64,000 nt of DNA from Mercenaria mercenaria (taxonomy: Eukaryota; Mollusca; Bivalvia; Venerida; Veneridae): positions 18,313,001 through 18,377,000 of the forward strand of contig NC_069375.1 in the NCBI RefSeq assembly GCF_021730395.1, read 5' to 3'. The first letter of the stretch is position 1. Each line of letters begins with the position of its first letter. Made by a program: the position numbers and the translations under genes. The notes beneath the pieces were generated by a model. The model saw only the letters and a list, made by a program, of their open reading frames with translations. It had not been told where the DNA came from and did not search any database. Positions 33,214 through 47,056 of the stretch are shown piece after piece.

Positions 33214-36200
33214 CTATATTCGAGAATCACTCCTCTCTTCAGCTGGACCATCATTTCGATTATTGTCCTCTAAATCAGTTCCTGTAGTCTCGGTTGATTG
33301 ATTTGTTATTTCGTTTATGCCACTTTCAGCTATGCCAGAATCTTTTGATGCGGACTGTATTTTTATATCCCTTACACTTCTCTTAGACACTAAAGGTGTT
33401 TCTACACTCATAGCACTGTTTGCGTCCTTAAGAGGCAAAACACCTTCATGTTTAATATTTGTATTACTACTCAAGTGTTCCGTCGTGTTATGCGCATTTT
33501 CATTTTGTGTCACATTTATGACAGTTTTCACTTCATCATTTTCTTTGTCATTCTCAGCATCAGAATGTTCTTCGTGGTCTTCATTTTCATCTTCTAGGCC
33601 AGAATCACTGTCAGAGTCATGTTTTTCTTCCGAAGATTTACCTTTACCTTTCTTTGATTTTTTGCCTTTTCGATGCTTTTTAGTTTTACTTTTATTTTTC
33701 GACTGTTTATCTTTTTTGTGTTTCTTCTTTGGTGTTGTGTCAATACTGGAAGAAATGGTTCAGATTACGATTAAAATTTAATCCAAATTGACATAACTAT
33801 CGATATCACATTTCAACGGCCAGATAGAAAAAGTACAGGGTAAATAGTAAACAAATCGCTCAAACTCTGATATGCTACTAGTGATATTTCTATTTAATGA
33901 CAAAAAAATCCCATGATTCTTCTATATAATGGCCAATACAAAATCGCACATACTACTATTATATTGAAAGCTCTATCCATAGCGTCTAAAATTTCCTATC
34001 TTCGGGTCTCGAATCTAATGGACGCTACAATATAACGAAACTTTGCAAATTCACTCCTGCGACGAATGTTCAACATCGATATCTCCTTCAGACAAGCGCA
34101 TGAGCTTATAATTTATTAATACCATTTCCTCTAGGTACTATTACCTTTGAAAAACAAATGAAGTGACAGTGTTTAGAAGGTTTGCTATACAGACATTGAC
34201 TGTAAGACAAATCAATGAATGGGTGGCGATCTGATTTGCTTAAAGCATTAAAATGCAATCATTATTAATCTTCAAATTGCATAACATAATTAACGAAATT
34301 GATTCCTTTTTTTCTCTCTCTCTCTTGTAAAATGCCATAAACCTGTAGTGGTTAAAATTTATTTAGGACAAAACACACTCGTAATTTCTATAGGAATAAA
34401 TTGTATTTCACAAACGTAATAGAGGTTTAGACAGATCTATTAATGACGTTATACAAAGATAGAAAAAAAATCTGTATTTAAAATGCAGTGTATTGTGTAT
34501 TTCAAACTTCTCAGGTTCAAATAGATCTATGTCTTTGTTCGGTTGAATACTTTAAAATACTTTAAAGGTCTGAAATCACAAATGTTCAGTAGAAACAATA
34601 ACTGGTATCGTTTATCTGTTAAGATGCAAGATATAATCGGACGTTTCGGTCTATATTTAAGGCGTGAAAAAATGCCTAATGAGGAAATGTTCTACAAGGC
34701 TATCTTGAAAATGGGTCTTATTTATCAACATGTGTGCCACGCACATAATTCCCTGTAATCAGATTTTATTCTTTTAAAACTTCTTTTGTCATACACTTTG
34801 GGATTATCAGATAAAAAAGAAACAGGTATCTGTCCTACTATGCTTAAACATACTTTAAAATAGCAGTTTTATTAACGCCCAAAGCAAACAAAGAGGTGCC
34901 TGGTTATTTATCATTTTTGTTTAGCCTTCAGAAAAAGACAAACTGGAAAGCATTTTTACAATTACATTTCCTGCATAAAGAAATACATGTATATAATCTT
35001 TCAATAAACGGAAATCAACTTCCAAAAAACATGTCTTTTGATAATATTCTCTGGCAGAAAAAAGGCTCTACAAAGCCTTATAGGAAAATCGTTTTAACAT
35101 TATGCCAAACTAGGTTTTGTTATTTCTGTACACAAGGTCGGACATTTTGTTTTTAACATACATTCTGTTTTCTGGGTATTGAGGTAATTTAGAACTTTTT
35201 TTCAATGCATGCATAGGAACTTCATGCTAAAGAGCTGTCATTAACAAACACTAAAGATGCAATTCTATATTTTGTAAACTTTACTAGTCCTTGTTTTGTA
35301 TTTCAGTTTTATATTGCTTTAGATGGGGCCGATTTTGGCCAGAGTCACGTGTATTCTTCAGAATTGATTAGTTATTCAGTAATCTGCCAGGAAGGTTAAT
35401 AATATCACTAAAGTTATCACTACACGTATATAACACAGAGCCTACACAGGTTATGACGGTGGCGTGGTAAAAGAGGGGTTCTGAAAGGAAGATGTACTCA
35501 GTTATTCAATACAGTAAGAAGAGAGTTCGGTAGGACGTAAAACGACTCACGGTAAGAAGAAACTTCAAGCCGTATAGGTATGTTATGCTCCCCAAGATAA
35601 ACTTAAAACTAATATAACAACCAGAGAAATGAAGTCATCAATAAAAATAATTACTGATATATGACAATTTATTCTATATTTAGTCGGATTGAATTTACAT
35701 ACATATATTGTATGCACAATATTCAACTGAACTGGCGTCAGATTGCATAAATCGTGACCGCTAGAGAGATATAGTTTTCAAATGAGTTGTATGTAAAAAG
35801 AGTTATTAATTAATTATGCAAAGATGTATGTTAGTTTCACAGATAATTTCTGAAGCCGTATGAGTTTAATAAGTACAAATGTGGCTAACAAAGAAACCTA
35901 TTGTTCTTTTGTACGGATCCAAGTTTGTTCTTTCATACCTTGAACGCCACATTCGATTTTAAGTCAAGCGCTTGAACTTTTCATGGCTTTTTCAAGTTTG
36001 CCTTTATTTCTATTTGACTGTGTTCCAATATGTTCAACAGTGTTGAATAATAACCCGGGTTTTATCGGAGCCCAGTAACTAACCATAAACTTAGTATACA
36101 AAGATACCACAGATTGTAAAACTAAAATCTACGAAAGGAAACTAAGTTATAAAAGTAGGAATGTCAAATCTAACGTTTACCTTTATATATAGGCCACTGT

Positions 36201-39200
36201 CACAAAGCACTAAATTACACAATGACACATATTTGACATAATATCTAACATGTATATTATAGAGCTATTATCGATATTTCAAGTTTGTAACCCAATATAC
36301 ACGCTTTTGAATCATTTTAGTTAAAAACTTGTATGTTAAATAAGTTTTTAATTTTAAAGTTTGTAAATCAGATGATTAGGTTTGGCTTAAAAGAATATTC
36401 GAAGTTCATAGAACGAAATATTTCTAACAAAGAAAACGAAACTATTTCTCAAAACTACAAAATCAGGATATTTGTTTTAAATTTTTAACCCGCAGATCTT
36501 ACTCCTTACTATTGTCATTATTGTATACCTTTTCAGTGATGTTCCTCTGCTTAGCTTGTCCTCGGCTACAGGTGTCATTGGTACCATGTGATCTTCCTTC
36601 TGTTGCTGGTTCCCTTTAAAACGAGAAAAGTGAAATACACTTTAGACTTCCTTTTAAAACTTGTTTAGCACATTAGTCCAGCTTACTAAATTTTATAAGA
36701 TAATCTAGCACATTTTGTACATAGTATTATTTTTTTGAACTTGTAGAAAATAAATACTATAAACTTCGATGCAAACGGGACTGTTGTCAATAAATTGTTT
36801 CCTTATACAAAATAGGGAGTGTATAATACTTTTAATAATATTTGCTTACACTAGAACAAGATAATCATATATTGTTCACACAAAATGTGAATTAGTTAAA
36901 ATAAAATAAGAGTAACATGTATTTATTCCTGGAAGGAGCGAGGTAGATTCCTAACAGGTAGACTAGGATTCAAACCTAGATCTGGGAGTGCCTTTCTAAA
37001 GTGTGTGTACAATTAAACAATTAGCGACAGTCAAACGGTCTTATACTCGTTTACAAGCATTAACATTTTACTCTGTGAACGTACTCGCTTAAAGTAGCTT
37101 AAAAATCGCAAATTGTGATATAAAAAGGTGACCGATTTAAGAAAATAATCGGCAAAAAAATGGTAGATCTTTAAACGCTAACATCGCGTGACTATTCCTG
37201 TTACAAATAATTATTTGTCTGTTTATAACTGTGTAGGTTTTAAACCCTGACGACTCTTTTGTTACTTATGTCAACCGCTTACATTTGTCGTAAAAATAAT
37301 CCAAAATTGTTTTCTAATGTTAACCTGAATAACATAATGCTTATATTCCGGTCTTCGGTCTTGAAATCAATGCTGGAGTCAAATATCTTTACGCAAATTG
37401 TTTAGTTTCACGTCATTTTTAGGAAAATGATTAATGGTTTTGATGTGTTCAAATGTTAGATATAAAGCAATATCTTTTTTTCAGCAAAAATGCAAGCTCG
37501 TGTATCATGATTTACAGTTATGAAACAGAAGCAGATTGATTTGAGCGACATTCTAACTTAAATCATATCAAATTATAGAGTTCAATATGAAGGTCTAAAA
37601 AGTACGTGTTCAGTAAACTTATGTTTTATTGCAGCAATATTATATATTACCTACAGTTACTGCCAGAGAAGTCTGCCAGTCTTAAAGCAGCTTTATAATT
37701 TTATAAGTACTTGTACAGATTATTATATTCAATTGAGCTAGGGTTCAATACGAATCGTCGGAATTATGCAAGGAAAAACATTGGTATATCATATTTTTTA
37801 CACAAAATACTCATTTTTTGGTATATCATATTTTTTACACAAAATACTCATTTGTTCAAAGAGAATGAAGACATTGATTTTGATATTCAATGATGTTATC
37901 TTACTAGATTTAAAACAGGTTTTATTAACAGTCCCCTGTTGACAACTTCCGGTTAAAATTTCTCAAGGTTTAGTCTGGTGATTTCGAGTGGCATGAGAAA
38001 TTAAGGACTGTGATATTTAATGTAGCGTAAATATCGTACGTGCGTGCGTGCGTGTGGTCAAACCAGTCAACTTCCCTTTTACGGTGTGTGCCCAATTGTA
38101 TGTAGTACGCCAGAGTGGACTTCGTAAGCTCTAACCACCAGAGCATGCACTTATATAAGTCATGAATAAATCTAGTTTGGTTGCATTCTGGACAAAAATA
38201 GCAGGACATTGGCATATAGAAGAAACCCACACACTATCAACTGGCAGATAGTTTTCAAGTCCACTTCAAACAGAAAGAATGTTGCTATCAATTATCTATG
38301 AGAGTTATTGATTTCACTTCATCTTTACAACGTTTATAAATTAATTTATTGTCGTTTCACTTTCTTTGTCTTTTATTCATATTTTATTTATACACTTAAT
38401 TTATGATCCGTTAAACGAAGTGGTCGGGTGAAAGCTTTGTTTGGAGGCTAGCAACACCTATACAAACTATCCAGGAGAAATTTCCTGTCAATTGTTTAAA
38501 TTAAGATATGCATGTATATTGTCATTTAATACGGGTTAAGCTATTGAGACTATTCTGAAAGTTGTTATGTAATACTGGTATATAATCAGATAAGGTTATA
38601 TTTTGTGCATTTGTTAATTAAGTTTGGCAGACATTCAGTACAAGGTCGACAAAACACGCACGCATTTAACCAACGTGTAAATTAACAGAGTTGCAGGAAC
38701 AAAGTATGCGGACATTCATTACGTTAGTGACTGTAAGAATTTTAGATTTTTGCTCTGATTTTAAGACAAAAATCAATGGTGCTTATATATTTATTATTTA
38801 TTACAGTGAAAACTACAAACTAAACAGATACAGTACATTTTATATCAATTAAATCAGATCAATACCCAGTCTAATAAGGCTTATCAGTCACTCAACATTA
38901 ATCCTAAAATGTTAGTTGCTTTATGCCTTGTCAGCATTACGTCCGATTCAGAAAATAAACACCGGTAAGTTCATTTTTGCATAGGTGATGTTAGTATATA
39001 ACTCTCCTACAAAATGATTGTCTTTGGTCTACATGCATGGACCCGTGAAATACAACAGAAAACAGACAGATGTCTAAACTAATGGCGACTGATAAGTTAG
39101 TGTAAAGGATCACTACCAAATCAAATGAACTCTTTCGCAGTTCAGAAAAAGTACAAATCTAAAGGTCCTTATCTTATTTTCTTTAATCACGCTTTTTCTG

Positions 39201-42200
39201 AACAGCACCGTGTATCCTTTAACTTTACTGCGTTTAGTACGTATTTATAGCATTCTATGGAAATCTACATGATACTAACACATGCTATGTTAAAGGTATA
39301 TTAGATCCAACTGTCATATAAAAAATGTACAATTACTTCATACAGTTTATGTTAACATAAAATTAACAAATTTATGTGTATTAACAGTATTATGCATTAT
39401 GTTTAAAACAGTACACACTGCATACATATGTATAGATAAACACAGTATAAATGTGTGCCACTAAACCTGACTGGTTTTTTTTTATCAATCAATTGTTACT
39501 GTATGACATTTTATAATGAATGTAGCTCTTTATGCAGAATTAATTTAAACATTTAGTAAAGTTAAATGAGCCGTGCCATGAAAAAACCAACATAGTGGGC
39601 TTTGCGATCAGCATGGATCCAGACCAGCCTGCGCATCCGCGCAGTCTGATCAGGATCCATGCTGTTCGCTAACGGATTCTCTAATTGCAATAGACTTTGA
39701 AAGCGAACAGCATGGATCCTTACCAGACTGCGCGGATGCGCAGGCTGGTCTGGATCCATGCTGGTCGCAAAGCCCACTATGTTGGTTTTCTCATGGCACG
39801 GCTCAAATACATTTGATGAGGATTTTGTACATTTGAAGTAAATATCTAAAGATAAATTATTAGTGACAGATGACCATTGGATACCTTTAAATGGCGGACC
39901 CATAAAATGACACTAAATGAAGCGAAAAGGAGTTCATTTTAAGGACAAAAGTTAGAAGCGTATCTTTCAATCATGTCTACAGTAGAGGCATAATTCTTGA
40001 TGTGAATATAAGTGTCTGAAAATGTGATATTCTAGAAAAGACGAAATAACGTTATCAAGTATGTGGATGCAGTATGAATTACTGACACATAGGAGGTAAC
40101 ACATAGTGTAATATTTGGTTAGAAAGTCTTCAGTGTGTGCGGGCACATTTCAGAAAATACAAGCACATATAAAAGTACACTTGAACACGCAAATACTTAT
40201 GTGCATTTATATATTTAATATATGAAAATGTATTCTAGCATAAAACTACTGTTCTTGTCACTTTTCGGGGGTCTTTTAACAGAAAAGAAAACGTGTGTTA
40301 ACAGAGAAATTCTCGAGCTCACGTGCAGTAGAATCCCTCGGAGATACGTTGGTACCCTCGCCCTATCAGATTCGGGCACCAACCAATCCCTTTGGAATTC
40401 TGCAGATGTTGTCACACGAAAATGCATGCGTTATCCATTACAAATATATTTGTGCAGCTGTCTTTGGACGTGTCGACGTATATACACTTACCTATAATCA
40501 AACTTATGAATGCAAATTTATACATACATGTACACAGATGGGTGTGTTCTTGTAAATATATAAGTGCAAGTTTGTATGTAAATGCACGTCCATCTATATG
40601 TGCAACTATAAATTTGGCATAAAAATGTAAACGAGCGCGTATATTATTACACGTGCACTGATATGTTTACAAGTGCATGTGTAAATACATACGTCTAAAT
40701 TCGATTTTACAATATTTCCTAACAGCTATACGTATTACACGTATAAAATTCTATACTGTGCTCGTGTATATTTACACGTGGAAGTTTATTTTGAAATATG
40801 CGCACACTCAAAGAAGATTTCGACCCAAGTGGTACACCACACTGAAAAGACTCTATATTCAAATATGCTACTAAACTGTCAATGCAGCTGCGTAAAAATT
40901 GTTCAATTTTCACTTTACACACAACATATGACAGGGGATTAAATTCATAAACGCAGGGGTTAAAAGAACATACCAGAATGGCAGAAGTGTTCGCCTAAAA
41001 TTGCTGTCTATATGCGGACGAAAGTAGTAAATTTCGCCCCCAAGACCTGCAATTGATCTTGCTGCATTATTTATGAGAAAGTAAACAATATTATATCAGT
41101 ATAGATTAGACACCCAGGTCGTTATTGTCTAGTTTTATGCAAAAATGATTATCTCATGTTTGCTCTTATCGTGTAAAGTGTCTTGAGATGTATGCTAATA
41201 CTGTACAAGTAGACATAAACTTCATTCTTTTTGAAAACTTTAATGTAAATCGTACTTTTATTTTTATCTCTTAACAGCTCTTAAAGGTTTTTTTCCTCAA
41301 TTATCTCAGCATGCTGAAACCTTTATGTGCATAAAGCAAGTGGTTAAGCCTTCAATTATTGCAAACGCGTACTTGCATTAATTTACAAACTGTTGCCCGA
41401 ACGGAATTACATGAAATGAATTTAATTATCTTTTCTCGAAAACGTCGGTCATTTGATCAATTTTTCAACTTCTTATCAATGTATCTTGGAATTTGACTAA
41501 GTCTTAGACTCTCATATGATAATGGGAATTTGGTTTCTAACTAGAAAATATTTGAGCCGTGCCATGAGAAAACCAACATAGTGGGTTTGCGACCAGCATG
41601 GATCCAGACCAGCCTGCGCATCCGCGCAGTCTGGTCAGGCTCCATGCTGTTCGCTTTTAAAGCCTATTGGAATTAGAGAAACTGTTAGCGAACAGCATGG
41701 ATCCTGACCAGACTGCGCGGATGCGCAGGCTGGTCTGGATCCATGCTGGTCGCAAACCCACTATGTTGGTTTTCCCATGGCGCGGCTCATTTCATTCATA
41801 TAAGGCGGAGGAAAATGTTTTCAAGCTCGCGTATTTTCATGTAGTATCAAGCCCGAGTTCTCTTATGCGGTAGATGGTACTGTTTGCAAGCACCAGAATT
41901 CGCATGTTTAACAGGAAATTGGTGTTAAGCAACAGTACAAGTATTCGCATGTGGCTGAGGAACCTGGCTAACAGCAACAGCATCACTGAGATCAAGAATC
42001 GGTTTCAGGATTCTCATGTGGTACAGGAATCTGGTTTGAAGATTCCTATGTAGCGCAGGAATCTGGTTTTAAGATCTGCATGTGGTACATGAATCTGGTT
42101 TCAAGATTCTTATATAGCACAGGAGTCTGGTTTCAAGATTTCCATTTGGTATAGTAATCTTGTTTCACGATTCCCTTGTGGTACAGTAACAAGAATCTGG

Positions 42201-44367
42201 TGTTAAAATTCCCTTGTGGAATCTGGTTTCAAGATTCTCATGTGTTACAGGGATCTGTTTTCAAGATTCCTCTGTTGCACATAAATCTGGTTTCAATATT
42301 CCAAGTTTCAATACAATATTCTCAAGTGTCCCATGTGGTACAGGAATCTGCTTTCAATATTCCTGCGTTATACAGGAATCTGGTTTATAGGTTCCCATAT
42401 GGTACAGGAAATGTGTTTCGCATGTGATAAAAGGAATCTGATTTGAGACAGGAACTGGTTTTAACATTACTTTGTGTACACTATCCTCTTGCGGTACGGA
42501 AATCTTAACCTCAATATTCCCGTGTGGTACATGAATCAGTCTAGTTTCAGGTACCGGTATTCGCATGTTGTAAAGAGACTCTGAACTGAAGCCTTAGCTA
42601 ATATGTATTCCCATGTGGTATAGGAATCTAGTTCCAAGATTTCAATGTGGTAAAAGAAGTTGGTTTCAAGATTCCCGTGTGTTATATGAATCTTGTTCAA
42701 AATTTCCATGTGGTAACAGAATTTGGTTTCAAGATTCCCGTATGTTACATGGATCTGGTTCAAGATTTCAATGTGGTAAATTAATTTGGTTTCAAGATTC
42801 CCGTGTGGTACAGGAATTTGGTTCAAGATTTCCATGTGGTAAAAGGATTTGTTTTCAAGATTCCCTTGCGTAAGTAATCGGAATGCATATTCTGAATACA
42901 TGTTGTGTATACACCATCACGTGACATGCTTTAGTGTAGACAGAGTCTGTTACTTACGTTTGAAGATTACTATTCTATTTCATGGCGCATGTGTTTTCAG
43001 GTCCGTTCCAAAGACGGGACTGACTCCTTTATATACATGTAGATATTCTATTAAGTGTTCTAAATTCTAATATGTTACTTACAATTATGTTCAGTATTTG
43101 TGTTAGAAGGTCTAAGGACACGTTAAAGCGTAGGAAAGTACTGTACACATTTAGTTTATTTTAGCTATAGAATGCGGATGGTCCGACTCGAAAGTTTCCG
43201 AAATATTTATACTTTGATTCTGATACGTACGTTTATTGCTTGTTGGTGACGTCGCTCTTGACGTGTTACGTGACGTACCACGAGATCTGGTTCCTAGTGA
43301 CAACATTTCACGGTCCTCCATCACTTTGCCCGTCATCTCCTGTAAATATTGTAGTATGTATACAATCAGTGGTGGTAATGAAACAGGTCTACGTTCCAAT
43401 ATATAGGCAAGATTCTCTCGCAACATTGACTTACGGGTAGAATACTTAAATTGAATGCTTTATTACAAAATTTTATCACATCTCTGGAGTGCCTTAATAA
43501 CCCAATAAAACGCCAACATTATAGTCTAGAGCCTCTTTATAAAATACAACGTAATTTTTTCCTTCAAATATATTCGCTTGATGCACAAGATTGGACAATT
43601 TTAGTGAGATGCGGTTAAATGCAAATGAGCAGCGGAGTATGTATGAGGTGTTGTTAATCTTTTGGGGTTACCGAGTGAAATTGTTTCTCTTTGTTTTCGT
43701 ACATAACGTAAGGAAAGGGCGCAGTGTTCTTTGTGAATGTCTCTGGACTGTGAAAGAGCAAGACGTGCTTACAATGGAATCATCTGACCCCTAAGGCCTG
43801 CTACATGAGCGTCCTCTGCATCATGCATTGTCACCCTACACCTTATTCCATATGAAATAATTTTGTCTCCGACATAGATCTAACCTTTGTAATATAGGGT
43901 GTTGTGAAATAAAATACTCAAGACAGGACTTGTTTTCCGATCCATTAATTTCATGTATTTATTGTTGTATACCATGTATGTCAAACTTGCTGAAATAAAG
44001 TTTAAACCAAGACAGGACTTGAAATTTCGCGCCATTTTTGATAGTTGCAACGAAACTGCTATGATAAAGCATAACGTGCCATGCATTTTTCGTCCATTTA
44101 ACAAAATTTTAGTTTTTGATTTTTTTTCTATTTTCTTTTAAAGGAAAACGAAGTTTTCTTTTGTTTCCTCAGAGGAGAAAGAAAAAATAATTACGTCTGC
44201 AGCTTGAAAGAGCTTGATCTGGCGTTCTTTCTGATGTTTCTCCCTGTTATGTTTAGCCAACTGGTATTGACTGAAATCTCCTTTCATGTACTTGGTGTTT
44301 ACTTCTTGTATGGGCGCCTTCTCTTTGATTTCTCCGTTCGCATTATTTTGTTTCTTAATAGTTTCAT
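33214..44367 (-). CDS. Unidentified minus-strand gene, Lys-rich nuclear-type C-terminus (four exons)
   Basis: In transcript order the exons are 44367-44195, 43339-43231, 36613-36529 and 33745-33214. All have AG acceptors and GT donors, and phases agree throughout (1 at entry, then 0, 1 and 2), so they join into about 299 codons with one open frame. The first visible exon is charged (QYQLAKHNREKHQKERQIKL). The second is Ser/Thr/Arg-rich (LGTRSRGTSRNTSRATSPTS). The third has MTPVAEDKLSRGTSLK. The last exon opens with a dense Lys run (TPKKKHKKDKQSKNKSKTKK), turns acidic (DENEDHEEHSDAENDKEND), then becomes Ser/Thr/Asn-rich and ends SDSRI. Several candidate nuclear-localisation motifs are present and no membrane segment is seen. 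Most of it looks disordered. I do not recognise the family. The 5' end is missing here; a candidate upstream exon is listed at 46.7 kb. Confidence 0.78.
33780..36528. other. Last intron of the minus-strand gene
   Basis: About 2.8 kb of AT-rich intron; a short CT-rich run lies near 34,315. No repeat family recognised. Confidence 0.55.
37781..37854. repeat. 37-bp tandem duplication
   Basis: TTGGTATATCATATTTTTTA plus CACAAAATACTCATTTT occurs twice in succession, almost without change, in an intron of the minus-strand gene. Confidence 0.9.
39568..39804. mobile_element. GAGCC fold-back element, copy 2
   Basis: 237 bp, GAGCCGTGCCATG...CATGGCACGGCTC, flanked by AAAT on both sides (39564-39567, 39805-39808). 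The inverted arms each contain GGATCCAGACCAGCCTGCGC and ACTGCGCGGATGCG-type blocks, so the element can fold almost completely. No coding potential. Confidence 0.92.
41554..41788. mobile_element. GAGCC fold-back element, copy 3
   Basis: 235 bp with the same structure, flanked by ATTT (41550-41553 and 41789-41792). It is very similar to copy 2; internal differences are few. Confidence 0.92.
41930..42885. repeat. Minisatellite, about 31-bp unit, about 1 kb
   Basis: Roughly 30 degenerate copies of GTGGTACAGGAATCTGGTTT(CAAGATTCCCAT). In the right half the units pair into a 63-bp higher-order period, visible as a 21-residue repeat in the minus-strand translation (GNLETK, then YHMEILNQI). It lies in a large intron of the minus-strand gene. 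Confidence 0.88.
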
Positions 44368-45164
44368 CTGCAAAGCAATAAAAAGAATACATACCGCTCT
44401 TCGTGATTTCTTATTTGTCTGAATTTCATTTGATAGTCATACAAATCAATTGAAATATTAATTGATTGTATACTTTTTGTATATATGTTACAACAAATGT
44501 TTTATAGAACCACAGGTGTGTTTGCTTTAAGTGGTTTAGAGGGGAATTTTGTCAACAAAACTCAATCTTTAAGTTTTGAAAAGAAACTCCCTTTGATCAA
44601 ACCAAAAGGGATGATCAGACTGGAGTGAGGAAATTATTACATGCTCTTTGTTACAGGATTTATTACAATAATATTATTTAATACAATCAAAATGTAATGT
44701 ACATTCCCATTTATGTAATATGGACAGAAAATCTTAAATAAATGTTCCCCTTAACAGCAAAGTGTAAAACAAAATGATCTTTGAAAAGATGAAAAATTTA
44801 ACTATCGAAAAAATACGACAATGTGGCGTTTGAGTGAAATAGGTCATAGAAAAGCACGGTATCTGATACCAAGGAAAACACTTCGACCACTTGAGATATA
44901 ATGTTTGCACTGGACTTTAGGCCGTTTTTCAATAATAATTCAGTTATGTAACATATGTCAAATAACTTGATCTAGCTTATCGGTCAGTTTATTTTCTTAT
45001 TCTTAAGTTATTCTTCTATGGAAATCAAATACATAATAAACAGTAAATATATTTGTTGTTTGTGTCCCCTTCTACCAAATCACTGGCAATAATAGTCCTT
45101 AGAATACGTCGAAAATAATTATTTATTATTATAAATAGAAACTGTTCAATTGATAATGAATATC

Positions 45165-45167
45165 TAC

Positions 45168-45202
<35 letters not shown>
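45165..45202. repeat. TATC microsatellite
   Basis: About nine uninterrupted TATC/CTAT units. Confidence 0.9.
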
Positions 45203-45203
<1 letters not shown>

Positions 45204-46681
45204 TGATAGTTTGGAAATGGTATCTTATATTTTATATATATTGTATTATCAATAAAAATAGTATATTGATTCTATAAGAAATACTTACTGTAAATGCTAG
45301 GGTGCACTGGGGTTGAGTTTGAACACCCCATTCTCTACATTCTTCTCTCTGCCCCGGTCGTCAGAAATAATAATTACCCTTTTATAGACACGTATGTAAA
45401 ATCCTTGAAACTGAATTCCAAAACACACGCACTTACATTGCCGGTTTATATTTATCGAAAGTCAGTTATTTTTACCATTTTGTTTGGTTTAGAACAGTAA
45501 TTTCAACAATTATTATGTCTTTTAACTTAGTAATTTCCATCGAACCATTTTGTTTATGTATATAAGAAAAAGTATCCCGTTTTGTCTCCTTAATACATGA
45601 ACAAAAACTAGGACACCTGTATTTCCGTTACATTCACTTGGATCACAGTCTCTGTATTGAATTGTTGTTCATTAAATATTAACAATGTATTTTCGCGCTG
45701 GAAACGTATTGCTTCAAAAGTCTCTTTGTACGATGAAAGACAGCTCAAATCTTTTTATCAGTAACATAATATATCAATCATTTCATACGCTGATAAAATC
45801 TTTTTCTCTACTTTATCAACATTGATATTTATGTCGGTATTTCACGGTTATCCAAAATCCATTTACATACGAGTTCAAGTCGTAATACACATTCAAATGT
45901 TAGTATAAACCGATTATAAACTATTATGATCAAACAACACAATTATCCGATGTGCATGTACTAATGACATAGTTTCCAACGGTTTAAATTTGTTAAAGTG
46001 CACGACTTCAGGTCAGTCTTAACAATTTCAATTCCTTTTGTAAACTGAACGTAAACACACAAAGGACGCTTACGAAAATAGTCTTATATATCAAAGAACA
46101 CATCAACTTTAAATGAATAACACGACACAATAGGAACGGTCCTTATTGTATATCCAATAATATTTGTATTTATAAATTTTCAAATACACGGGTATTTAAA
46201 ATAACTTCGTTATGTTATGACAATACGGTAATGTCTGATTAACGGGTCAAGCCCAGTAGAAAATTACACTATAAACCGTTCTTCTAATTAAAATTGGTAT
46301 CGTATCCGAGTAACAGTCAAGTGCAAATTCCATCTTAAAACCCTATTCGCAACCATATAACCTGCCACGAGAATAAGATTGTAAACAATAATTAACGGCA
46401 TACGGACAGCGGGATCGATAACGAGATATTCAATTTCTTTTGATCACCGATTGTAAAAAATGGGAGGTAATTACCAGGTATTGGCTATTATGTATGTACA
46501 AGAGTTAACGGTAGTAAACATACGACAATTACAGCGAGAATACGCGCTAAATTAATAGCATATCCATCTTTTAAAAGTTTAATGGTGAATATTTTCACTT
46601 AGTTTAGTAATTTAATGACAAGCTATACTTCAATAAGCAGTTAATAACCTCGTTAACGTTGCACTGCACGCGCCAACTCAC

Positions 46682-46820
46682 ACATTCTGTGTTCTTCTTT
46701 ATGTATTTTCCACGACCAACGGCTACTGTCAGCATGCAGTATATGAACTGTCGTCAGTCTGATTCCGTACAATTGATTTGACATGCGGGACCCGTACATA
46801 CTTATATATAGTATAATATG
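46682..46820 (-). CDS. Possible upstream exon of the minus-strand gene
   Basis: On the minus strand TTTTCAG precedes an open stretch that includes ATG at 46799 and runs through MYGSRMSNQLYGIRLTTVHI to KEEHRM, ending ATGT|GTGAGT, a good donor in phase 1. The next known exon at 44367 starts in the matching phase (T+AT gives Tyr, then ETIKKQ). Either 46799 is the start codon, or the exon is internal and starts at 46820. Evidence is only splice signals and phase, so this is tentative. Confidence 0.35.
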
Positions 46821-47056
46821 CTGAAAACCAATTGTCTCGTACACCGGCATCAAAAAACAAGTAGCACAACAAATAATTCAGTAGATTATATATTCCATCT
46901 TTAACATTTATCTTTTATGTATTTTTTTCTTTGCGTAATGACCGGGAATATCGATCGGAACTGTAAACCACGTCCACGGAAGAAGTTTACAAAATAATCA
47001 CGACTGAAAACTTGTTCTTTAACATGAGACTCATAGAATGTGTTAACTGTTTTGTA

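Noticed and set aside
36963-36979. T-arm-like stem-loop CTAGG-ATTCAAA-CCTAG (tRNA gene?)
   Set aside because: No D-arm, anticodon arm or acceptor stem pairs around it on either strand; at best a SINE relic.
40300-40480. Dense cluster of restriction-site-like hexamers (CTCGAG, GAGCTC, GGTACC, GAATTC, CTGCAG, GTCGAC), suggesting vector contamination
   Set aside because: Order and spacing match no polylinker I know, and the flanking sequence is ordinary AT-rich genomic DNA.
42536-42901. 121-codon minus-strand frame with a 21-residue repeat
   Set aside because: It is the translation of the 63-bp minisatellite period; both strands are open for the same reason, and there is no splice or start context.
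45293-45363. Possible minus-strand exon (DDRGREKNVENGVFKLNPS) upstream of the unidentified gene
   Set aside because: The frame meets a stop before the only good GT donor, and the phase does not fit the next exon.
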